DNA of 19,300 nt from Candidatus Paceibacterota bacterium (GTDB lineage: Bacteria; Verrucomicrobiota; Verrucomicrobiia; Limisphaerales; UBA8199), in assembly GCA_035452965.1 (NCBI GenBank), contig DAOTCE010000053.1, forward strand, positions 1 through 19,300. Direction: 5' to 3'. Made by a program: the position numbers and the translations under genes. The stretch's first letter is position 1; each line of letters starts with the position of its first letter. Shown here piece after piece: positions 1 to 6,229 of this stretch. A model generated the notes under the pieces. The model was given only the letters and a program-made list of their open reading frames with translations. It ran no database searches and was not told where the DNA came from.

Positions 1-41
1 ACTAACGTGAAGCGGACGCAAGTACACGGTGTCCAAAAAAT

Positions 42-57
42 GGGGGGAAGGGAAGAC
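42..57 (+). repeat. Partial CRISPR-repeat-like sequence left of the array
   Basis: Bases 42-57 match the last 16 bases of the plus-strand repeat at 14 of 16 positions, but the preceding 20 bases do not match and the spacing to repeat 1 (7 bp) is out of register. It could be a repeat relic, part of a leader motif, or an anti-repeat: paired with the 5' end of the predicted crRNA repeat it gives 14 Watson-Crick pairs, one G-U pair and one mismatch. Its role is unknown. Confidence 0.35.
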
Positions 58-64
58 GCGGGAC

Positions 65-730
65 ATTGTAGCGCGCGCGCCTCCGGGGGGAAGGCAAAAC
101 AAGGCAAAGACGAAATCGAACTTCACTTTGATTGTAGCGCGCGCGCCTCCGGGGGGAAGGCAAAACGCCGGGATGGGTTGGCCCGGTCTTTCCCCGATTG
201 TAGCGCGCGCGCCTCCGGGGGGAAGGCAAAACAACCCGTCGAGCCGGCCGCCGTCCAACTGGATTGTAGCGCGCGCGCCTCCGGGGGGAAGGCAAAACGC
301 TGGGCGAGGAGGGCCTGTTCGAGCTGCTATTGTAGCGCGCGCGCCTCCGGGGGGAAGGCAAAACCGGCATGGGTGTCAGTTACAACACCTTGGCATTGTA
401 GCGCGCGCGCCTCCGGGGGGAAGGCAAAACGGCGCGAGCAGGAGGGTGCTGGTCCCGGCTATTGTAGCGCGCGCGCCTCCGGGGGGAAGGCAAAACCACC
501 GGCTCCAGGAACCGCCGCAGCGCCTCATTGTAGCGCGCGCGCCTCCGGGGGGAAGGCAAAACATCGCCGCACGGAGGCGGGTGAGTTGTTGGATTGTAGC
601 GCGCGCGCCTCCGGGGGGAAGGCAAAACTGGCCATTTCCGCGACCGCTGCACCCGCCCATTGTAGCGCGCGCGCCTCCGGGGGGAAGGCAAAACGAGCCG
701 CCTCGATGGCCGCCCTCACCTCGCATTGTA
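65..730 (-). promoter_or_regulatory. Minus-strand TACAAT hexamer at the end of every CRISPR repeat, candidate -10 box
   Basis: The first six plus-strand bases of each repeat (for example 65-70, 131-136 and 725-730) read TACAAT on the minus strand, directly before the spacer that would be transcribed. In Neisseria type II-C arrays each repeat is known to end in an extended -10 element, TGCTACAAT, that starts an individual crRNA inside the spacer. Here the hexamer is kept but the upstream TGN is CGC, so the extended element is weaker. Whether it acts as a promoter is inference. Confidence 0.4.
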
Positions 731-760
731 GCGCGCGCGCCTCCGGGGGGAAGGCACAAC
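725..760 (-). repeat. Degenerate terminal CRISPR repeat
   Basis: This is the only imperfect repeat copy: it reads GGCACAAC where the others read GGCAAAAC. Terminal degenerate repeats usually mark the old, trailer end of an array, which would put new spacers at the left end (near 65). The minus-strand orientation suggested by the repeat sequence would instead make this the transcription-upstream end. The two clues agree only if transcription and acquisition polarity are opposed. Confidence 0.7.
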
Positions 761-761
761 C

Positions 762-776
762 TGCCAGGACCTGGCA
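762..776. repeat. Palindrome abutting the last CRISPR repeat
   Basis: TGCCAGG-A-CCTGGCA is a perfect 7+1+7 inverted repeat beginning one base after the terminal repeat ends. As RNA it would fold as a 6-bp stem with a 3-base loop. Possible roles are a boundary element, a terminator lacking a T-run, or the first hairpin of an RNA reading out of the array on the plus strand. Confidence 0.6.
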
Positions 777-904
777 CTCTGAATCTGCGCATCGCCCGCA
801 TTTGTGGCTATCAGTGCAGGCTGGTCCCGTTGGGAATCTGAGATGTGGCCTGGGTTGCGCCGCAAGAACCGGCGAGATGCCTATGTGAACCCTGCTATTC
901 CCCG

Positions 905-944
905 GTGTGTATCCCATGGGGGTCGGGCCCCATGGGATACACAC
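905..944. repeat. 17-bp perfect inverted repeat with 6-base loop
   Basis: Arm 905-921 (GTGTGTATCCCATGGGG) is exactly complementary to arm 928-944, with GTCGGG between. No T-run follows on either strand, so it is not a standard intrinsic terminator. A perfect 17-bp stem is very unlikely by chance, so it is a real structural element: a dispersed palindromic repeat, an RNA hairpin or a recombination site. No function can be assigned. Confidence 0.75.
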
Positions 945-993
945 AGGGGTCCCTCCACGGTGTCGCCGGGACCAAGCCGTACAAACGCGCTGC

Positions 994-1014
994 ACTGTCC
1001 ATTTTTTGGACAGT
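994..1014. repeat. 8-bp inverted repeat with T5 loop
   Basis: ACTGTCCA and TGGACAGT flank five T residues. The 14-mer CCATTTTTTGGACA inside it (999-1012) recurs as its reverse complement at 30-43, on the other side of the CRISPR array. This may be a dispersed intergenic repeat. Confidence 0.55.
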
Positions 1015-1284
1015 CGGGGGAGGGGGTGGCCAGGGATTTGCGCCTTTTGTTTGGCGCTGCCTGCGGCTGGTGACCCTGGAGCGGGTGGAAGAGTCGCCGT
1101 TCTCTTACGGAACGCTGGGTTGCAGCCGGCGCCGGGGCAGGGGCGTAAGGCTGACTCACGCGTTTTGGAGGGGTTACAGGACGCATCCTCTGATATGGCG
1201 CCCTGGTTCCCGCGGGGCAAGGCTCAAGGTCCGGGGCCGAAGGTTGCCCGCGCTGAGTCGCTGACGTAAGCTGAGCGGTCTTTG

Positions 1285-2871
1285 ATGATAGCAGATGCCA
1301 AAGAACGACCGGTGCGGGTGGGCTTGATTTCGCTGGGCTGCGCCAAGAACCTCGTGGATTCCGAGGTGATGGTGGGCATGTTGTTGAAGGATGGCGTGGA
1401 GATCACCAACGACACGGCACAGGCGGACGTGGTGATCGTGAATACCTGTTCGTTCATTGAGTCTGCCCAGCAGGAGAGTGTGGATGCCATTCTGGAGTCG
1501 GCCGGGTTGCGCCGGGCGAAACGCCGGGGCCAGGGGTTGATTGTCGCCGGCTGCCTGACGCAGCGGTTCCGGGAACAACTGCCCGCGCTGCTGCCGGAGG
1601 TGGACGCGTTTATGGGCGTTGACCAGGTTGCGCAGGTCACGAACATTGTGCGCGAGGTCATGGCTCGGCGGGGAGGAAGCGCGGGATTAAAGCCCCACCC
1701 CCGCAGTCCGCGGCGTGCGGGCGTTCGAGGGGCGCCGGCTTCCTCGTCACAAACGGAAGCGTTCCTGCTGACTGTCACACCTCGTCCCCGTTATATCCCC
1801 GACTACGCGACGCCGCGATTCCGGCTCACGCCGCGCCATTTCGCCTACGTCAAGATCGCCGAGGGGTGCAATCACCCGTGCAGTTTCTGCATCATACCCC
1901 GGATTCGCGGCTCGCATCGCAGCCGTGCGCAAGGCGACATCATAGCCGAGGCCAGGGCGTTGATTGCGGATGGCGTGCGGGAGTTGAATCTGATTTCGCA
2001 GGACTCGACGTATTACGGGATGGATTTGCGACCGGGCCGGGGAGGGGCCATTGCAGCGCCGGAGCGGTTCGCCGCGGCGGTGAAGTCGTTGCCGGGCGGG
2101 ACAACCACGATTTGCACGCTGCTGCGGGAGCTGAACGCCTTGCCGGGCGAGTTCTGGATCCGGCTCCTGTATACGCACCCGGCGCACTGGACGGACGAGC
2201 TGATGCGCACCATTGCGGAGTGCCCCAAGGTCGCGCGCTACGTAGATATCCCGTTGCAGCACATCCACCAGAACATGCTGGAGCGGATGCGGCGCGAGAC
2301 TTCCCGCCAGTACATTGTGGATCTGCTCCGCCGGATTCGGGCCGCCATTCCCGGCATTGCGCTGCGCACCACGTTCATTGTCGGGTTCCCGGGCGAGACG
2401 GAGGCTTGCTTTGAGGATTTGCTGAGCTTCATTCGTGAGGCCAGGTTCGAGCGCCTCGGCGTCTTCACCTATTCGCAGGAAGAAGGCACGCGCGCCGGGC
2501 AGATGACCGGCCAGCTTTCAGACGCGCTCAAGCGGAAGCGCCGGAGCCTCGCCATGGCGGCGCAGCACGAGGTGGCGGTGCGGGTGGCTGAGTCATTTGT
2601 CGGTCGCACTCTGAAGGTGCTCGTTGAGCAGGCCGCCAGCCCGGCGGAACTCCGGCGGGCGCGGGTCAGCTCCTGGGAGCACGGCCTGATTCGCGGGCGG
2701 GACCGGCACATGGCCGGGCTCAAAGGCCGGTTCCTGGTCGCTCGTGGGGAGGCCGACGCCCCGGACATTGACGGGCGGGTCTATGTGCGCGGCGGGTTGC
2801 CGGTGGGCCAATTTGCGCGGGTAAAGGTCGTCGGCCACACCGATTACGACCTGATCGCCGAGCCGTGCTGA
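1285..2871 (+). CDS. rimO: Ribosomal protein S12 methylthiotransferase RimO
   Basis: This radical-SAM enzyme is known to transfer a methylthio group to an aspartate of ribosomal protein S12 in the cytoplasm, using two 4Fe-4S clusters. Seen here: an N-terminal methylthiotransferase domain opening with GLISLGCAKNLVDSE and cysteines at about 19, 55 and 90; the radical-SAM motif CNHPCSFC (cysteines 195, 199, 202); LYTHP and VDIPLQH core motifs; and a C-terminal TRAM-like domain ending GHTDYDLIAEPC. SLGCAKNLVDSE favours RimO over MiaB. ATG 1285 is chosen; a TTG lies one codon upstream. At 528 residues it exceeds the usual ~440, mostly through extra segments near residues 130-161 and 248-273. It stands alone on its strand and converges on the glycoside-hydrolase-like gene. 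Confidence 0.95.
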   Translation: MIADAKERPVRVGLISLGCAKNLVDSEVMVGMLLKDGVEITNDTAQADVVIVNTCSFIESAQQESVDAILESAGLRRAKRRGQGLIVAGCLTQRFREQLPALLPEVDAFMGVDQVAQVTNIVREVMARRGGSAGLKPHPRSPRRAGVRGAPASSSQTEAFLLTVTPRPRYIPDYATPRFRLTPRHFAYVKIAEGCNHPCSFCIIPRIRGSHRSRAQGDIIAEARALIADGVRELNLISQDSTYYGMDLRPGRGGAIAAPERFAAAVKSLPGGTTTICTLLRELNALPGEFWIRLLYTHPAHWTDELMRTIAECPKVARYVDIPLQHIHQNMLERMRRETSRQYIVDLLRRIRAAIPGIALRTTFIVGFPGETEACFEDLLSFIREARFERLGVFTYSQEEGTRAGQMTGQLSDALKRKRRSLAMAAQHEVAVRVAESFVGRTLKVLVEQAASPAELRRARVSSWEHGLIRGRDRHMAGLKGRFLVARGEADAPDIDGRVYVRGGLPVGQFARVKVVGHTDYDLIAEPC

Positions 2872-2875
2872 GGAT

Positions 2876-2892
2876 GGCGGCCTGAAGCCGCC
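2876..2892. terminator. Possible bidirectional stem-loop between convergent genes
   Basis: GGCGGC-CTGAA-GCCGCC forms a 6-bp GC-only stem between the stops of rimO (2871) and the convergent gene (2906). No T-run follows, so intrinsic termination is uncertain. Confidence 0.35.
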
Positions 2893-2905
2893 CGGGATCG
2901 CGAGG

Positions 2906-5900
2906 TCAAGGGTGCGTGATGACGACGGTCTGGTTGAGCCTGGGGGCGGTGGCGGGGTAGAGGACGGGCTGGCCCTGGCTGGGTTGCACCCGGATGTAAT
3001 ACTCGAAGTCGTCTTTGGCGCCGGCAGGCACTTGAACGGAATAGACCCCGCGCGCGACCCACTTGAGCGGCACCTGCGCGAACCGGCGCGCGCCGAGTTT
3101 GCGCCAGTAGAGGGCGCCTTCCCGCGGCGGGGCTTCGGACAGCACAATAACCTTCAGTTTCAGAGCTTCGTTGGCGGCGAGGCTGGTGCGGGTGGTCGGC
3201 ACGATGATTCGGGTGGGGCCGCGGTATGAGTGGCCAGGCAGGGCGTTGGCGGGCAATGGTTCGCCGAGCAGGTTGGCAAGTTCTTCGCCGGGTTTGGCCA
3301 GCAAGCCGGGCAGGATGTGCTGGTTCCAGTTCATGACGGTGCCCAGTTCGCCCGTGGTGGTCACTGTGGCCAGCAAGTGGTCGAAGACCGCGCCGAGCAG
3401 TTCAACGAGCTTTACCCGGAGGGGCAGGGCGAGACGGCGCGCCATGTCGCGCTGCGCGGTGGCGTCCTTCTCCTGTTTTACCCTCTCGAAGACCCGGTTG
3501 TATTCGCCCCACGCGCAGTTGAGCTCGCCCACCGCGCGCAGGTAAGCGAAGGTATGGAACCAGTAATCGTATCGTTCCCGGTTGCCCGGACCCACAGCGC
3601 CCAGGCGAAGGCCCTCGAACTGGTCCACAAAGGCGTAGTCCCGCTTCACTTCCGCCCAGGGCCGGCCGTCGGGTTGAATGCCGCCGGGGCCGCCCACCCA
3701 GTTGCAGGGGTGAGGCATGGCGCCATCAAGTCTGGCGAAGATGGCGGCGGCCGCATCGCCGATGCCATGCCCGAAGTGCTGCTCCGCCCAGTCGGCGTAG
3801 AAGTCCCTGCTGTTGGGGGCAACGGGTTTGGGCAACTGCGTCCCCGGCAGGTCGGCGGCGTAACCCGCAACGGCCGGCCCGCCGCAATTAAGCTTCCAGG
3901 AGAACCCGGTCCCCTCGACGGAGATGGCGGCGATACTGGGGAACTCGACGCGCGGCACGAAATCAATGTTCAGCCAGCCATCGGCGACGAGGACATTGGT
4001 GTAGGTGTAGTCCAAGGCGCGGTTCTTGCCGACCTTGGCAAAGATGTCCAGGCCCTTGAGCACCGTCTGGCCTTGCAGCTTCACGTCGAAGACACGGACG
4101 CCCGGCGCATCGTAGTGTGGCTCACAGAACTTCAGCGTCACCGTGCAGGGGCCGTTGGTGGCCGGCAGGTGATATGCCGACAAGTTGTAGCGGACGGTCT
4201 GGTAGATAGCGGGCGTGGTGGTGTCGGCGATCGGATTGTTGGGAAAGCCCGCGACCTCGCCGCCAACGGGTCCGGCCACGCGGGGCGGTGCGGGCGCGGG
4301 CGGGGCCGGCTTATAGGCTTCGGTCCACGCACCCTGCTCCCAGGCGGCTTGCGCCAGCGCGCCGATGTTCGGACTCAGGCAGCGTGTGCGCCAGTGGATG
4401 CCCATCAGGCCGTCGCAGCCGTAGCGCAGCGCGTCGTAAGCGTCGCGCCGCATCCGGCCCGCCCACAACTGCGGCGCCGTCATCGCCCCGTCATCTTCCA
4501 GCCAGGGGATGGCCCATTTGGACCGGCCCCGCACCTCGGCGAAACCCGCGTCCACCGGCGTGTAGCCCACTTGCCGGTTGATGCAGCTCACCGCCACCGA
4601 CTTGGGGAGCGCCTTGTCGAACATCGCGCGGTCCTGTTGCGGCCCCAGCACCCAGCCGCAGGTGGCCAGGCTGAACGGCACCCGTGCCCGCTGCCAGGCG
4701 GCGATGGCGGCGGCCAAATCGTTCGTGGTCGCCCGGATCTGCTCATCTTTCACGGCCGACCACGTCCAGCCTTCCGGCGTCCAGAACCAGTAATAGTCCA
4801 GGGGGTAAGCCGCGGCGGCACGGCGGAAGATGCCTTCGTAAAGGTCCTGGAGCGCACCCGGGTCGGCAGGGTCTCTGCCCTGCGCCTTGAGCCGCTCCTG
4901 CACCAGCTTCGGCACGGTGAGCGGCGTTTCCGTGCCCACACAAGTCTTCACGCCGACCTGATGCGCGAAGGTGAAGGCCTCACGGAGCATTCCCGCCGTG
5001 CGGTCGAAGACCTCGTTGCAGGCTTCCGGCGTGGTCGGAGCGGGCAGGTAATCCCGCATGACTTCGGGCCCGAAATCATCACGCTCGAACAGCGCCGCGC
5101 TGCCGAAGATGTAATCGCTGGTTTTCGCCGGCGCGTAGCCCCAATTCCCGCGCCGGGTATTCATGTAGCTCGACGGGTAGCTGAACTTAACCTTGCCGCC
5201 CTCCGCGATGTCACTGGCCAGGCCGATCCATACTGTGGGTTCGGCATTCGGGTGTCCTTCGGGGTAAGTGTGGAGCCCGAAGAAGTTCAGGCGGAGCTTG
5301 GGCAACTGGCCGATGATCGCCAGGTAGTCGTCGCGGTCCCACCAATCGGGCCCTTCCGGGAAGTCGTGGAAGGGCTGGATGCCCCGCAACGCGAATAGCG
5401 GGGCGCCGCGCTCGTCCAGCATGGGCAGCGACCACTCCACCTGCTTGTCGGGAAGAACATCACCGTGCAGGTAGAAGCGGACGCCCAACACCTCCGCCAG
5501 GCGGCAGGCGGCGTAAAGTGTGCCGGCATCATCTCCGCCGCTGACCAACAGGGCGTGCGCGCCGGCCACGGCGTGCCCGCGGGGTTGGGATTTGAGCCAG
5601 TAGCTTTGGGGCGTTAACGCATCCAGCGTTGGCAGAAGTTCCGGACTGGCGGCGGTCCGCGCCAGAGACCGGTCCTTGCGGGCGACCAGGATGAGGTCGC
5701 CTTTCGGGAGCGCGCCTTGCGGCTCGGTCTTCAACGGCAGCAACCGGCCCGTGCGCAGATACACATACCGCCGCACCTCTCGGGCGGCCAACCTCTCCAT
5801 CCACGATGCGTCGCGCGGCGACACGATGACGCTCGGATTGGATTGCGCCGCGACAGCGGGCGGAACTGGGCTGATTCCCCCAAGACTCAGGGAAATGCCA

Positions 5901-5929
5901 AAGAGGAACAGGAGGGAATGGCGGTTCAT
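2906..5929 (-). CDS. Secreted glycoside-hydrolase-like protein with malectin-type domain
   Basis: A 1007-residue exported protein of unassigned activity. The first ~28 residues form a signal peptide (hydrophobic LLFLFGISLSLGG, likely cut after AVAA). Residues ~30-165 resemble the alpha/beta domain preceding GH67 and GH20 catalytic barrels (TLYAACRLAEVLGVRFYLHG). A barrel-like region follows (LRGIQPFHDF, PDWWDRDDY, NFFGLHTYPEG); Glu334 in GTETP and Glu386 in FWTPEGW are candidate acidic residues only. Residues ~560-680 look like a malectin-type carbohydrate-binding domain (VRVFDVKLQGQ, NIDF), followed by a helical region and an Ig-like C-terminus. Polysaccharide degradation outside the cytoplasm is inferred; an alpha-glucuronidase-like role is one option. 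ATG 5929 is supported by the signal peptide. It is transcribed alone, divergently from the atp operon. Confidence 0.75.
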   Translation of the reverse strand: MNRHSLLFLFGISLSLGGISPVPPAVAAQSNPSVIVSPRDASWMERLAAREVRRYVYLRTGRLLPLKTEPQGALPKGDLILVARKDRSLARTAASPELLPTLDALTPQSYWLKSQPRGHAVAGAHALLVSGGDDAGTLYAACRLAEVLGVRFYLHGDVLPDKQVEWSLPMLDERGAPLFALRGIQPFHDFPEGPDWWDRDDYLAIIGQLPKLRLNFFGLHTYPEGHPNAEPTVWIGLASDIAEGGKVKFSYPSSYMNTRRGNWGYAPAKTSDYIFGSAALFERDDFGPEVMRDYLPAPTTPEACNEVFDRTAGMLREAFTFAHQVGVKTCVGTETPLTVPKLVQERLKAQGRDPADPGALQDLYEGIFRRAAAAYPLDYYWFWTPEGWTWSAVKDEQIRATTNDLAAAIAAWQRARVPFSLATCGWVLGPQQDRAMFDKALPKSVAVSCINRQVGYTPVDAGFAEVRGRSKWAIPWLEDDGAMTAPQLWAGRMRRDAYDALRYGCDGLMGIHWRTRCLSPNIGALAQAAWEQGAWTEAYKPAPPAPAPPRVAGPVGGEVAGFPNNPIADTTTPAIYQTVRYNLSAYHLPATNGPCTVTLKFCEPHYDAPGVRVFDVKLQGQTVLKGLDIFAKVGKNRALDYTYTNVLVADGWLNIDFVPRVEFPSIAAISVEGTGFSWKLNCGGPAVAGYAADLPGTQLPKPVAPNSRDFYADWAEQHFGHGIGDAAAAIFARLDGAMPHPCNWVGGPGGIQPDGRPWAEVKRDYAFVDQFEGLRLGAVGPGNRERYDYWFHTFAYLRAVGELNCAWGEYNRVFERVKQEKDATAQRDMARRLALPLRVKLVELLGAVFDHLLATVTTTGELGTVMNWNQHILPGLLAKPGEELANLLGEPLPANALPGHSYRGPTRIIVPTTRTSLAANEALKLKVIVLSEAPPREGALYWRKLGARRFAQVPLKWVARGVYSVQVPAGAKDDFEYYIRVQPSQGQPVLYPATAPRLNQTVVITHP

Positions 5930-5963
5930 GGTGTCACAGATTGTGGGTTCGATGCGCGTTCAG

Positions 5964-5977
5964 CTAGACAAGTCTAG
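5964..5977. promoter_or_regulatory. Palindromic operator candidate
   Basis: CTAGAC-AA-GTCTAG is a perfect 6+2+6 dyad 35 bp upstream of the hydrolase start codon, a typical position for a dimeric regulator site. The binding protein is unknown. Confidence 0.4.
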
Positions 5978-6048
5978 TCGTCCGCGGCATTCCTTCAAAC
6001 CAAAAGTCCGAGCCGGAGATGTGACAGGGTGAAACTTGCTGCTGCAGG

Positions 6049-6066
6049 CGAAGCGCGCGCGCTTCG
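6049..6066. repeat. 18-bp perfect palindrome
   Basis: CGAAGCGCGCGCGCTTCG equals its own reverse complement. It could be a DNA-binding site or a hairpin (7-bp stem, CGCG loop) in an RNA from either strand. No T-run follows. Confidence 0.5.
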
Positions 6067-6229
6067 GTCCGCAAATGAATCGTGTCACACTCCTGTAAGC
6101 TCTGGCTGCGCGGCGGAAAATCCTCCTTGTAACACCCGGAAAGATAGTACACCTTTGACAGACTTCCGGCTCAAAGTCGGTTTCTAACCGAGGGCACAAC
6201 GTGTATCCCGGCACGGATGTTACGCACGA

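Larger units (their letters stand above)
65..760 (-). CRISPR. CRISPR array, 11 repeats of 36 bp and 10 spacers of 30 bp, probably type II-C
   Basis: Eleven copies of a 36-bp repeat start at 65, 131, 197, 263, 329, 395, 461, 527, 593, 659 and 725. The period is exactly 66 bp, so all ten spacers are 30 bp and differ from each other. Ten repeats are identical; the last (725-760) has one A-to-C change near its right end. On the minus strand the repeat begins GTTTTGCC and ends GCTACAAT. It is known that many type II repeats are 36 bp, begin GTT and have 30-bp spacers, and that Neisseria II-C repeats end GCTACAAT, so I infer crRNA transcription on the minus strand and subtype II-C. Types VI-B or V are less likely alternatives. 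No cas gene lies in the window. The array is certain; the subtype is about 55% likely. Confidence 0.97.
761..1284. other. 524-bp intergenic stretch without a convincing gene
   Basis: Open frames exist here on both strands, but they are low-complexity, overlap each other, and show no recognisable domain or start context. No tRNA or rRNA fold was seen. The stretch holds three inverted repeats (762-776, 905-944 and 994-1014), listed separately. It presumably contains the CRISPR flank on the left and the rimO promoter on the right; I could not assign a convincing -35/-10 pair. Confidence 0.6.
5930..6229. promoter_or_regulatory. Divergent intergenic region between the secreted hydrolase and atpB
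   Basis: This 300-bp region must hold the promoters of both divergent units. It contains the 7-mer TGTGACA three times (5932-5938 minus, 6020-6026 plus, 6083-6089 minus), a 14-bp interrupted palindrome at 5964-5977 and an 18-bp perfect palindrome at 6049-6066. A consensus TTGACA occurs at 6155-6160 but has no good -10 at proper spacing. No gene is seen here. Confidence 0.55.

Noticed and set aside
7..888. Long open frames through the CRISPR array on both strands, encoding repeated SARASGGKAK, PSPRRRARYN or similar segments
   Set aside because: The 66-bp period is a multiple of three, so any frame free of stops in the repeat stays open through all units. The variable parts are spacers, not protein sequence.
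804..1269. Several overlapping frames of 89-139 residues in the gap before rimO
   Set aside because: They overlap on both strands, cover inverted repeats and show no known motif; coding is not supported.
3230..5398. 722-residue plus-strand open frame opposite the hydrolase gene
   Set aside because: It is antisense to a gene with a signal peptide and recognisable domains, and has a composition typical of a GC-rich shadow frame.
6155..6187. TTGACA at 6155-6160 as the atp operon promoter
   Set aside because: The nearest AT-rich candidate -10 is more than 20 bp away and weak; a lone -35 match is not enough.
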